This document shows positions 29,417 to 37,575 of a stretch of DNA of 64,000 nucleotides, piece by piece; position 1 is the stretch's first letter; the number at the start of each line of letters is the position of its first letter. The DNA is taken from contig NZ_BCRM01000011.1 in NCBI RefSeq assembly GCF_001552595.1, positions 1 through 64,000 of the forward strand, written 5' to 3'. The translations under genes were made by a program, and so were the position numbers. Under the pieces are notes generated by a model. That model saw nothing but the letters and a program-made list of their open reading frames with translations, was not told where the DNA came from and ran no database searches. The DNA comes from Rhodococcus erythropolis NBRC 15567 (GTDB lineage Bacteria > Actinomycetota > Actinomycetes > Mycobacteriales > Mycobacteriaceae).

Positions 29417-31552
29417 ATGAAGGTATCCGTGAGTGGGAGTAGTGCGTTGACATTGGGTGTGAACTCGCTTCCCGCGAACGAGCTGAGTCAGACGCTGTGG
29501 GTCGATCTGTTTCCTTGGTTGGACGACTACGTATCCGATCGTGCTGCGCTGCTCGAGCCGCTGGCCCCGTCGCCTGATTGGTGGTTCAGCGAAGCGCCGT
29601 CGTTCACTGTTCTCGAGGTCGATCTCGAGAAGGTTCTCTCCGAGCTGGCGTCCCTCTACATCGCTCACCACGCGGCAGCGGTATTACACGAGAGCTTTCC
29701 GCTCCTTGGTGAAGATCTCCCGCTGGAGGTGTTGAGTCTCGATACTCGCGCAGTGACGGCGTTGTCACGGCTCACCACCGACAAAGCAATCGGCGGTCTA
29801 CTGACGCACACGACCGCTGAGATCTTCGGCGTGCGCGGAACTAGCGAACAGACGGTGCACGACATAGTGCTCAACCTGTTGGTCTGTGCGGTCATGACGA
29901 CTCCGCTCGCCCGCGTCGAGACCGCTGAGGAAGCAGTTGCCCCACCCGCGATCACAGCGCTGCTCGACGATCTCGCTCAGCTGGCAATGTGGCGACGGGT
30001 CCGAGGCCAGGACAGCAGACCACTCGTCACCGTCGAGATCGACGATGAATCTCCGGCCTCGATTCAGGAAGTTGCCGCCCGGATCTCGGCTCTGACGCCA
30101 AACGACTTGCCCGACACCGACCGTACCGACGCGATGGACGAGATCGACAATCTCTTCTCGCAGCTGGATGAGCGGGAGTCGTTGGTGTTGCGTGAGCGGA
30201 TCGTGGCGCGAGTTCCGCAGCGCAGGGGAGCGATCGGAGCCAAGCTCGGAGTGGGCTCGGGGCGAGTCGGGCAGATCGAGGCCGACGTGAAAGCCAAACT
30301 CAACGCGGCGTGCGGATTCGGGACGGCGGTGGGGAACCTGCTTGGCAGCCTGCGCGTCGAGATTCAGCCGGTAGCTTCGCTTGATCGCCTCCTCGACGTG
30401 CATCCGAGCATCGCGGCGGAGGTGCCTGGTTACGGAGTTCCGCTGTGGTTGGTTCTGGACCGTCTCGACGACTACTTCGAGGTGACTGACGGTTGGGCTG
30501 CCGCTCCGGGCGTCGCGGAGGCCAAGAAACGCACTCAGACCTTGCTGGAAGACTTTGAGTCCCCCAACGGTGTGGTTCCACTCGACGACGTCGCCGAAGT
30601 GGTGTCGATGTCACGCGGCGAACTGGAGAAGTGGCTTGCGTGGTGCGGGGTCGTCGTAGTGGCGGAGTCTGCGCTGACGCGTGCGCGTCGGATCTCCGAT
30701 CTGGCAGTCGGCGCGCTCGAAGCCGTCGGATCGCCGAAGTCCGCCGTCGAGCTTGTGGAGTTGCTGAAGTCCGATCGCAGTGACCGGTCGATCGAGCGCG
30801 CGCTCGAGGCCGACGATCGCGTGGCGCTCGACGGCGCAGTGTGGCGGCTGCACGCCTGGGGAAGCGCGGATTCCGTTGGGGAGGAATCGGTTTCTTCGGG
30901 AGAGGCTGAAGGAACCAGTGAGTTCAACATTGGTGGTGACGGGATCGTCCGGCGCAAGCGGACACGTAAAACTGCGAAGACGCCAGAGTTGACTCGCCGC
31001 CTGTACCGGTCAGGTAGTACGTGGCGGTATCGACTGACCGTGACCTCCGATCATCTACGGGGTTCCGGGTTTGCGGTGCCCGCCGGTGTTGCGGTCGCTG
31101 CGGGCTGTGTTCGCGGCGAGACCATCGAGTTGGAGAGCCACCTCGGCGTTCAAGCAGTTCGGTGGACCGGAGCGCAGCCGACGTTCGGCACTATCCGCCG
31201 ATTCCTGCGTGAACTCTCCGCTGTCGAGGGCGAAGACGTGCTGCTCGAGCTGTGGCAAGACGGAACCTTCCGCGTGGTTCGACCGGCGATCGTCCACTCT
31301 GACATCGACCCACTACGTCAGGCACTCGCAGAGGTTGGCAATCGCGAGCCATTGCGAACTGCCGAGAGACATGTGGTGCGGATCCTTGCCGAAGCCGTGT
31401 GTCTGGACGGCGAAGACCGTCCACGAAAGATACTGCGCGCGTACGAAGATCGTGGTGAGGACGTGATTCTGGACTTCTTGGAGGCGGCGTGGAGGCGCGG
31501 CGAAGCATCCGAAATCGACGAGGCAGACAGTAAGGATGCATCTCATGACTGA
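29417..31552 (+). CDS. Sigma-region-4-like HTH protein, first gene of GHKL/Z1 module
   Basis: The protein has about 711 residues from ATG 29417; an in-frame start at 29384 is possible. Residues about 250-295 (LDERESLVLRERIV, GAIGAKLGVGSGRVGQIE) look like the sigma-70 region 4 helix-turn-helix. No region 2 is seen, so it is unlikely to be a working sigma factor. The N-terminal 230 residues are helical. The middle (370-510) carries repeated winged-helix-like segments, a basic KRTRKTAKTPELTRR linker lies near 520, and a beta-rich C-terminal domain follows. It overlaps the GHKL ATPase gene, implying coupled translation. Proteins annotated as sigma-factor-like HTH occur beside GHKL and Z1 genes in actinobacterial defence loci. 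A DNA-recognition or expression-control subunit is my inference. Confidence 0.7.
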   Translation: MKVSVSGSSALTLGVNSLPANELSQTLWVDLFPWLDDYVSDRAALLEPLAPSPDWWFSEAPSFTVLEVDLEKVLSELASLYIAHHAAAVLHESFPLLGEDLPLEVLSLDTRAVTALSRLTTDKAIGGLLTHTTAEIFGVRGTSEQTVHDIVLNLLVCAVMTTPLARVETAEEAVAPPAITALLDDLAQLAMWRRVRGQDSRPLVTVEIDDESPASIQEVAARISALTPNDLPDTDRTDAMDEIDNLFSQLDERESLVLRERIVARVPQRRGAIGAKLGVGSGRVGQIEADVKAKLNAACGFGTAVGNLLGSLRVEIQPVASLDRLLDVHPSIAAEVPGYGVPLWLVLDRLDDYFEVTDGWAAAPGVAEAKKRTQTLLEDFESPNGVVPLDDVAEVVSMSRGELEKWLAWCGVVVVAESALTRARRISDLAVGALEAVGSPKSAVELVELLKSDRSDRSIERALEADDRVALDGAVWRLHAWGSADSVGEESVSSGEAEGTSEFNIGGDGIVRRKRTRKTAKTPELTRRLYRSGSTWRYRLTVTSDHLRGSGFAVPAGVAVAAGCVRGETIELESHLGVQAVRWTGAQPTFGTIRRFLRELSAVEGEDVLLELWQDGTFRVVRPAIVHSDIDPLRQALAEVGNREPLRTAERHVVRILAEAVCLDGEDRPRKILRAYEDRGEDVILDFLEAAWRRGEASEIDEADSKDASHD

Positions 31553-33062
31553 CCTCGCGGGCACCCGCATAGTGGGCACCAAGATCCTTGCGGCGGACGA
31601 GTCCCTCGCCGGCGCCATTGGCTTGCACCACACCATCGCGACAGCGCTCGCCGATCTGATCGACAACAGCCTCGACGCCGCGGCCTCCCACGTGCTGATC
31701 AGGTTCGTTCAGGACGGCACACGGATCGTGTCGATGATGGTGATCGACAACGGTTCCGGCATGGGCAGTGACACCATCGATGCTGCGATGACCTACGGCC
31801 GTCGACGCGACTATGCCGCCGAGGACCTGGGTCATTTCGGTGTGGGGATGAAGGCAGCGTCGTTGAGTCAGGCTCGTTTGCTACGAGTGTGGTCTCGAAA
31901 GTCGGGCCACCCGACGCAGGGCCGCGAGATCGACTCCGCCTCAGTGCAGGGGCGTCAGTCAGTTTCGGTGATCGAGGACCGGCAAGCCGCCGAATTCTTC
32001 GACGCAGTCATGCCTCGCTTTCCGTTCGACACTGGAACTGTTGTCGAATGGCGCGGCATCACAACCTTTCTCATGTCCGCACACGCGGACGAGCAGACCA
32101 GCTGGCTCGAACAGACCATCAACGACGTGCGCAGTCATCTCGGCGTCGTATTTCACCGTCTCATCGAATCCGGCCGGATTGCTCTGACTGTCGATGTCTT
32201 CGACGTCGAAGCGGGACGCGCTGGCGCGCTGCGCAAGGTCAGCGCCATCGACCCGTTCCGGTATCCGCGCACCGGTGACCTCAACTACCCTCGGACACTT
32301 ACCGTGTCGATCGCCGGTGCCACAGTAACCGCCGAAGCTCACGTGTGGCCCGCTCGGAGTAATGCACCGGAATTCCGTATCCACGGCGCCCCCGGCCGCG
32401 ACCAGCAGGGGCTCTACTTCTATCGGCACGATCGACTCCTGCAGATCGGTGGATGGAACGCGATAGTGCGGGGCCGACCGGATTACGGATTGGCACGAAT
32501 TGCCGTCGATCTGAACGATTCTCTGCTGCAGCACATCACAATCAATCCCGAGAAATCGGGGGTGACGCTTGATGCCACTGCGTCGGCTGCCGTCGACGGG
32601 GCCGTCTTCACGGAGGGGAACGGTGGATTCCGCTCGTATTTGAGCGACGCCGAGCGCGCGGTGCGGGCAGCCCGAAGTTCTGCACCTCGGCCGATCAGCG
32701 TCATCGAGCCGGCATCCGGCTTTCCGGAAGACGTGCTCGATTCCTTCAGCGACGCCTTCGAATTCAGTGTCGGCGATGATCCTGTTGCCGTGGGTTGGCG
32801 AGCTTTGGCGCGTGATCAGTTCTTCGAAGTCGACCTCAAGACTCGTACTTTGTGGATCAATGCGCGTTTTCGGCGTGATCTGCTCGGACGCCGCAGCCTT
32901 GACCCGGCTGATGCTCCGGTGCTCAAGACTCTTGTCTTCCTGTTGGTGAGTGAGATGTTCGAAGGAACGAGAATCGGCGCTCGTCAGAGGGAAAAGTTGC
33001 AGGCGTGGCAGGAAGTGTTGATTTCCGCAGTGGCAGCGCACCGGGAGCAGGTAGTGCAGTGA
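31545..33062 (+). CDS. GHKL (MutL/MORC-like) ATPase
   Basis: The 505-residue protein starts at ATG 31545, eight nt after AAGGA and inside the 3' end of the preceding gene. The GHKL ATP-binding motifs are clear: N-box ALADLIDNSLDA with Asp37 and Asn41, DNGSGM at 68-73, and the lid GHFGVGMK at 96-103. Asp37 takes the place of the usual catalytic Glu of MutL/MORC, so ATP turnover may be slow. After a transducer-like region (GRDQQGLYFYRHDRLLQIGGW) the C-terminus is unassigned, without a visible nuclease motif. Iyer and Aravind described such ATPases beside Z1 proteins in restriction-like operons, and the mza systems pair MutL-like and Z1 proteins. The next gene starts in a GTGA overlap. Confidence 0.88.
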   Translation: MTDLAGTRIVGTKILAADESLAGAIGLHHTIATALADLIDNSLDAAASHVLIRFVQDGTRIVSMMVIDNGSGMGSDTIDAAMTYGRRRDYAAEDLGHFGVGMKAASLSQARLLRVWSRKSGHPTQGREIDSASVQGRQSVSVIEDRQAAEFFDAVMPRFPFDTGTVVEWRGITTFLMSAHADEQTSWLEQTINDVRSHLGVVFHRLIESGRIALTVDVFDVEAGRAGALRKVSAIDPFRYPRTGDLNYPRTLTVSIAGATVTAEAHVWPARSNAPEFRIHGAPGRDQQGLYFYRHDRLLQIGGWNAIVRGRPDYGLARIAVDLNDSLLQHITINPEKSGVTLDATASAAVDGAVFTEGNGGFRSYLSDAERAVRAARSSAPRPISVIEPASGFPEDVLDSFSDAFEFSVGDDPVAVGWRALARDQFFEVDLKTRTLWINARFRRDLLGRRSLDPADAPVLKTLVFLLVSEMFEGTRIGARQREKLQAWQEVLISAVAAHREQVVQ

Positions 33063-35983
33063 GTGATGAAGTATTCCGTGCGGTTGCACGTGAACTCGGT
33101 GACGGGTTTCCGCCCGAGAACGTGCTCTACCCGGTCAACGCGCGCCTGCGAGCGAGCTATCCGGAGGGCCTGACCATCGCGGACGTCATCGATGTGTTCC
33201 TCGACGACAGTGCGGTCGGTGTACGAACGGCGCTCACCTCGCGTCTGCGGCAGTGGGATGCGGAAAGCGTAGAGACATGGGTAGGTTCGACTACCCCGCA
33301 GAGCCCGGAACGGCGAGCTCGGATCTACGACCTGTTGGGACTGCCGGTAGACGCGCACGCCGAGATGGATGCACGCTTCCCTCGCGAAGGTGGGCCCGTT
33401 GTCATTGCGGCTCAGCAGCCGTGGGACCCCTGGTACACCTCCGAGCGCCGGCGCGAGCACGACTTCTATTGGCGGGCTTACAAGCGAGTTCTAGCCGACA
33501 AGAACTGGGACGAAGCAACAATCGGAAAGCTGGACATCGCAACGACCGAGGTTGTGCATCGACTCGCCGACCCAACCAGGCCGGAGCCGTATCAGTCCAA
33601 AGGTTTGGTGGTCGGCTACGTCCAGAGCGGAAAGACGGCGAATTTCAGTGGCGTAGTAGCCAAGGCGATCGACGCTGGGTACCGCTTGGTCATCGTTCTG
33701 ACCGGCACGATCGAGATTCTCCGGAGCCAGACTCAGCGACGCCTCGACATGGAATTGGTCGGTCGTCAAAACATCAGTGCCGGTGTGGACGACGACTACG
33801 CCAACGACGAGGACTGGCGGGACGGGAACTTTCTCGAACACGAAATCGATCCGAACAAGACGAACGAAATCCCGGCTATCCGTCGGCTCACCACCTCGAC
33901 CTTTGACTACAAGAGTCTGCTCGCGGGCTTGAGCGCACTGCACTTCGAAACCGTGGATCACTCTCTTCCACTCAATGATCCGAAGAATCTGTACCCGAGC
34001 AATATTCGTATCGCGGTCGTGAAGAAGAACGTCTCCAGCCTCAAGAAGCTGGTGGCCGATCTGAAGAAAGTCCCGACCGAGCTCGATCAGATCCCTGCCC
34101 TGATCATCGACGACGAAGCCGATCAGGCATCGGTGAACACGATCGATCCGAAGAAGATGAAAACCGAGCAGATCGAGCGGACGGCGATCAACGGTCAGAT
34201 CGCTGAGATCCTCGGTCTACTCAAGCGTGCCCAGTACATCGGTTACACCGCAACACCTTTTGCCAATGTGTTTGTCGATCCGGAGGACAGCGTCAACGTC
34301 TTTCCTTCGGACTTCATCGTCAGTCTCGAGCGGCCCGGCCCATACATGGGTGGTGCGGACTTCCACGATCTCGACGATCTCGAAGACGACGACAAGACTC
34401 CGGCCAATTCGAACCAGAAAGCGTACGTACGGGATCTCCGGGCCGAGTGCGACGAGGATCGTTCTGCCGAGCAACTGCGGGCCCTCGACTCGTTTGTCCT
34501 GACCGGGGCGATCAAGCTTTTCCGGGAATCGAAGGGCGCCAAGCAGTATCGGCACCACACGATGTTGGTGCACGAATCGGTGAAGCAGGCCGAGCACGAC
34601 GCTGTGGCCAATGATTTCAAGGCCTTGTGGAAGTCGGCGGGGTACAGCCAGGCTAAGAGTCTCTCAAGGCTGGAAAAGCTCTGGGCCGGGGACTTTGCTG
34701 TGGTGAGTGCTGCGCGTGGTAGCGAGTTGGCTAATCCCAGCTCGTTCGGTGAGCTGGAGGAGTTCATCGGCGCCGCCTACGACAAGATTTCCGAGGGAAC
34801 CAGCCCCGTCATCGTGGTCAACGGGGCGGCCGAGAAGGACTACAAACAGGATTCCCTCGACTTCCAGGAACGGGGAGTATGGAAGATCCTTGTCGGCGGA
34901 ACAAAGCTGAGTCGCGGCTTCACAGTCGAGGGCCTGACCATCACTTATTACACGCGTCGCACGGGCCAAGCTGACACGTTGATGCAGATGGGACGCTGGT
35001 TCGGATTCCGCCCCGGGTACCGAGACTTGGTGCGCCTGTTCATCGGCCGCACGGTTGGCGGACCCGCCGGCGCGGACTACGACATGTACAAGGCGTTCGA
35101 GGCGATCGTTCGGGATGAGCAGGAGTTCCGGAACGAGCTCACCAGGTTCAGCGGCGTGAACGGGAAGGGCGAACCGTGGGTCACTCCACGCGATGTGCCG
35201 CCGATGGTGTTTCAGCAGCTGCCGTGGCTCAGGCCAACGGCTCGAAACAAGATGTTCAACGCCGATCTGGTTTATCGAGGCATGGGTGGTGAAAGTTTCA
35301 GCTTCACGATGCAGCCCCCGCGAGGCGACGGTTCGATCAACGCTCGGCACTTCGACGCGGTTGCACCATTATTGAAGTCGTTGGACGAAACAGGGTCCTT
35401 CAATTTCGTTGACAAGGATGACGTTTCGCGATCGTTCACTGCGCGATACGGCATCGTCCCTGCCCATGTGGTGTTAGAGGCCGTCGACCAGTTCGAGTGG
35501 GCGAACGGGTGGGATTTCGGTCCCCACCGCGAAGCGCTCTCGACCGCAATCGAATCCGGATTGCTCGAAGACTTCGCAGTTCTGCTTCCGTACCCCAAGA
35601 CCCGGGAGCCGATCGAGATCAAGGGTTGGCACGAGAAACTTCCGATCGTCAATCGCAAACGCCAGGAACGCGAGTACCGAACAGGTTTCACCGGTACTGC
35701 CGTTCGTGAGCGCGATGCGATCGAGCACATTGCGGGCAGCCCGAAGAAGAACGGTGGACCGCTTGCCGGTGCTCTTCATCGGAAGACTCGCGGTGCATTG
35801 ATTCTGGTATTTGCGAACGATCCGGCTCCGCGTCAGTTGAAACGGGCACAGGCTGGTCCCGTGGACTCGCGCGATTTTGCGACGTTGTTCTCGTACGCGC
35901 TTCCGCACGCGGCGGAGCCGTTGGGGCGAATCGGTTTTCGGGTGAAGCAGTCAGGGACAGGGGCGATCGTCGATGCGAACTAG
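33059..35983 (+). CDS. Z1-domain ATPase/helicase-like protein
   Basis: The 974-residue protein starts at the GTG at 33059, overlapping the ATPase stop as GTGA. Walker A is GYVQSGKTANFSG (Lys192), Walker B is DDEAD (351-355), followed by GYTATPFANVF as motif III. The Z1 region spans LVGGTKLSRGFTVEGLTI and MQMGRWFGFRPGYRDLVRLF near 620-670. Z1 proteins are superfamily-II-derived and occur with GHKL ATPases in defence operons. Known mza systems add a DUF/PD-(D/E)XK protein and AIPR, which are not visible here. The C-terminal 250 residues have no recognised domain. Confidence 0.9.
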   Translation: MSDEVFRAVARELGDGFPPENVLYPVNARLRASYPEGLTIADVIDVFLDDSAVGVRTALTSRLRQWDAESVETWVGSTTPQSPERRARIYDLLGLPVDAHAEMDARFPREGGPVVIAAQQPWDPWYTSERRREHDFYWRAYKRVLADKNWDEATIGKLDIATTEVVHRLADPTRPEPYQSKGLVVGYVQSGKTANFSGVVAKAIDAGYRLVIVLTGTIEILRSQTQRRLDMELVGRQNISAGVDDDYANDEDWRDGNFLEHEIDPNKTNEIPAIRRLTTSTFDYKSLLAGLSALHFETVDHSLPLNDPKNLYPSNIRIAVVKKNVSSLKKLVADLKKVPTELDQIPALIIDDEADQASVNTIDPKKMKTEQIERTAINGQIAEILGLLKRAQYIGYTATPFANVFVDPEDSVNVFPSDFIVSLERPGPYMGGADFHDLDDLEDDDKTPANSNQKAYVRDLRAECDEDRSAEQLRALDSFVLTGAIKLFRESKGAKQYRHHTMLVHESVKQAEHDAVANDFKALWKSAGYSQAKSLSRLEKLWAGDFAVVSAARGSELANPSSFGELEEFIGAAYDKISEGTSPVIVVNGAAEKDYKQDSLDFQERGVWKILVGGTKLSRGFTVEGLTITYYTRRTGQADTLMQMGRWFGFRPGYRDLVRLFIGRTVGGPAGADYDMYKAFEAIVRDEQEFRNELTRFSGVNGKGEPWVTPRDVPPMVFQQLPWLRPTARNKMFNADLVYRGMGGESFSFTMQPPRGDGSINARHFDAVAPLLKSLDETGSFNFVDKDDVSRSFTARYGIVPAHVVLEAVDQFEWANGWDFGPHREALSTAIESGLLEDFAVLLPYPKTREPIEIKGWHEKLPIVNRKRQEREYRTGFTGTAVRERDAIEHIAGSPKKNGGPLAGALHRKTRGALILVFANDPAPRQLKRAQAGPVDSRDFATLFSYALPHAAEPLGRIGFRVKQSGTGAIVDAN

Positions 35984-36016
35984 GTGTGTTGTGGTGGGAG
36001 ACAGGAATGGGTTCTG

Positions 36017-36871
36017 ATGGCTAAGACGATTGCGACAATCAACCTCAAGGGCGGCGTCGGTAAGACGACGATCACCGCGGGGTTGGCCGAGTTCATGTCG
36101 CTCGAATTCGGTCAGCGCGTGCTGTTGATCGACCTCGATGCGCAGATCAATCTGACGACGATGATGATCAGTGAGGATCACTGGCTCGAACTCAACAAGC
36201 AAGGGCTGACCAGCGCAACCATTTTCCGGGACGCCGTCGATGGCACGTCGAACTTCGATCTCGAGGCTTCGATTCAGCGCGGAGTTTCTCCGGTCAAGCG
36301 AGTGACGGGTGTGGATCTGCTTCCGTCATCGCTCGATTTGATCGAATTGCAGGAGGAGATCAGTGCCCTTCGGGTTGCTGATCGGAACTCTACCAAGCCG
36401 GTCGAATTGTTGCGAGACGCCGTCGCACCGGTGATGCCGTATTACGACTACGTTCTGATCGATTGCCCGCCGAATCTCGGGCCGATCACACTCAACGGAT
36501 TGGCCATGGCTGACGGCTACGTGATCCCCACGATCCCGGATGTGCTCTCCACGTACGGCATTCCGCAGATCCAGACGCACATCGCGAAGTTCGGCAAAGA
36601 ACTCGGCCGTGAACTCTTCGAACTCGGGTTGGTGATCACCAAGTACAAGTCCAACTCGGCGGTGCACCGCACGACTGTGCGGAACCTTCGGCGCGATCCC
36701 AACGTCCCACACGTATTGCCGGAGTATCTAGCGGAGTCGAATCAGATTGCCGCGTCGGCGGAGTTTCACCCGTACAGCACTTTGAAAGTGAAGTACGGCA
36801 ACGCAGGTCAGTTCGATCAGATGCGTGCGATCACGCAGAACATTCTCACGGAAGCACAGGCGAAGCTATGA
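36017..36871 (+). CDS. ParA/MinD-like ATPase
   Basis: The 284-residue protein starts at ATG 36017 (33 nt after the Z1 stop). It carries the deviant Walker A KGGVGKTT with the signature lysine Lys11 and Lys16, a LLIDLDAQINLT A'-motif and LIDCPPNLG Walker B. The length fits chromosomal or plasmid ParA. ParA ATPases normally position DNA or protein cargo on the nucleoid. There is no plasmid origin, ParB or parS-like cluster, and the gene overlaps the next small gene by 4 nt, so a role inside the defence module is more likely than partitioning. Some antiphage operons use ParA-like proteins, but I cannot match this one. Confidence 0.87.
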   Translation: MAKTIATINLKGGVGKTTITAGLAEFMSLEFGQRVLLIDLDAQINLTTMMISEDHWLELNKQGLTSATIFRDAVDGTSNFDLEASIQRGVSPVKRVTGVDLLPSSLDLIELQEEISALRVADRNSTKPVELLRDAVAPVMPYYDYVLIDCPPNLGPITLNGLAMADGYVIPTIPDVLSTYGIPQIQTHIAKFGKELGRELFELGLVITKYKSNSAVHRTTVRNLRRDPNVPHVLPEYLAESNQIAASAEFHPYSTLKVKYGNAGQFDQMRAITQNILTEAQAKL

Positions 36872-37359
36872 GTGCGGGTATCGATGAGGCGCGTCGTCGC
36901 GTGCAGGTGCAGGAGACCGGTGCCGCGCTCTTGAAGCTGGCGGCGACGAATGCCTCGGCATCGGTGTTGCTGGCCAAGCTGGTTCAGGTAGTCGCGGAGG
37001 AAGCTGCCCGCACCCCGCGCTTCGCGAAGGCAATCGAAAGCGCTTTTGCAGTTCCGTCGGATGGATCCGCCGCTGTGGTACCTGCTTCTGCACCGGCGCC
37101 GCGTCGTCGTGCTGCTGCCCCGAAGGTGAAACGGGAGCCGGGGGCTTTCGACCCGTTCGAGGTCTTCAAGCTCGATGGGGAAGAGGTTCTCTTGGAGCGT
37201 CTTTCGGCACTCGACGCAGACGGTATCAAGGACATCATCGCGGAACAGGAAATGGATACGCACAAGGAGACAGGCCGTAAACGGAAGGTTGATGTGCTGG
37301 CGGTCTGGACCGTCGAGCGGGTGAAAGTGTTGACCTCGAAGGGGAGTGCGTTCCGGTAG
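36868..37359 (+). CDS. Small basic protein coupled to ParA-like ATPase
   Basis: The 163-residue protein starts in an ATGA overlap with the ParA-like gene. Residues 1-65 are helical, the middle (about 65-95) is an Ala/Pro/Arg-rich basic linker ([18 protein letters not shown]), and 95-163 form a compact domain containing IKDIIAEQEMDTHKETGRKRK, which resembles a short SAP-like or HTH DNA-binding helix pair. This arrangement suits a partner that tethers the ATPase to DNA, as ParB does for ParA, though it lacks a ParB nuclease/HTH domain. I do not recognise a family. Coupled translation supports a functional pair. Confidence 0.7.
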   Translation: MSAGIDEARRRVQVQETGAALLKLAATNASASVLLAKLVQVVAEEAARTPRFAKAIESAFAVPSDGSAAVVPASAPAPRRRAAAPKVKREPGAFDPFEVFKLDGEEVLLERLSALDADGIKDIIAEQEMDTHKETGRKRKVDVLAVWTVERVKVLTSKGSAFR

Positions 37360-37412
37360 GGGTAGCCGGATTCGGGATTTGTCCATCAACTGTTGTCGAC
37401 GGAGGGATTTCA

Positions 37413-37511
37413 ATGACCAGCACGTTTCGCCAAGCAGAGAGCTATCGACTGCCTGGTGATCATCGCTGGGTAGTTGTCGATGTCGAGACGTCAGGCCTAA
37501 GTGCCTCGTGA
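37413..37511 (+). pseudogene. Truncated DEDD 3'-5' exonuclease (DnaQ-like) remnant
   Basis: ATG 37413 follows a strong GGAGGG ribosome site and encodes 32 residues ending WVVVDVETSGLSAS. It includes exonuclease motif I (DVETSGL with the catalytic Asp and Glu) before TGA. Shifting one frame at the stop continues with PRDRV, which is where DnaQ-type proteins normally read RDRV. Similarity then ends within about ten codons, at the edge of the AT-rich reverse-transcriptase region. I read it as the surviving 5' end of a fifth or sixth module gene, first frameshifted and then cut off by rearrangement. A functional 32-residue peptide is unlikely. Confidence 0.65.
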
Positions 37512-37516
37512 TCGCG

Positions 37517-37548
37517 TGTGGGTTGATCGATAGGTAGCTCAACCCACA
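37517..37548. terminator. Hairpin between convergent exonuclease remnant and RT gene
   Basis: A perfect 10-bp stem TGTGGGTTGA / TCAACCCACA (37517-37526 and 37539-37548, 12-nt loop) lies in the 64-nt gap between the remnant and the RT-nitrilase stop. No run of T follows on either strand. It may terminate both convergent transcripts weakly, or it may be part of an insertion boundary. Confidence 0.45.
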
Positions 37549-37575
37549 TCACGTCACCAGGTTTGAAATCGTTGA

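Noticed and set aside
29417-31552. True alternative sigma factor
   Set aside because: Only a region-4-like HTH is visible; no region 2, and the protein is far longer than sigma factors.
31959-33089. 376-codon minus-strand frame over the GHKL gene
   Set aside because: Antisense to an ATPase with intact motifs; no domain features of its own.
36017-37359. Plasmid partition locus
   Set aside because: No ParB, parS cluster, replication gene or origin is nearby; the genes are embedded in a coupled defence-type operon.
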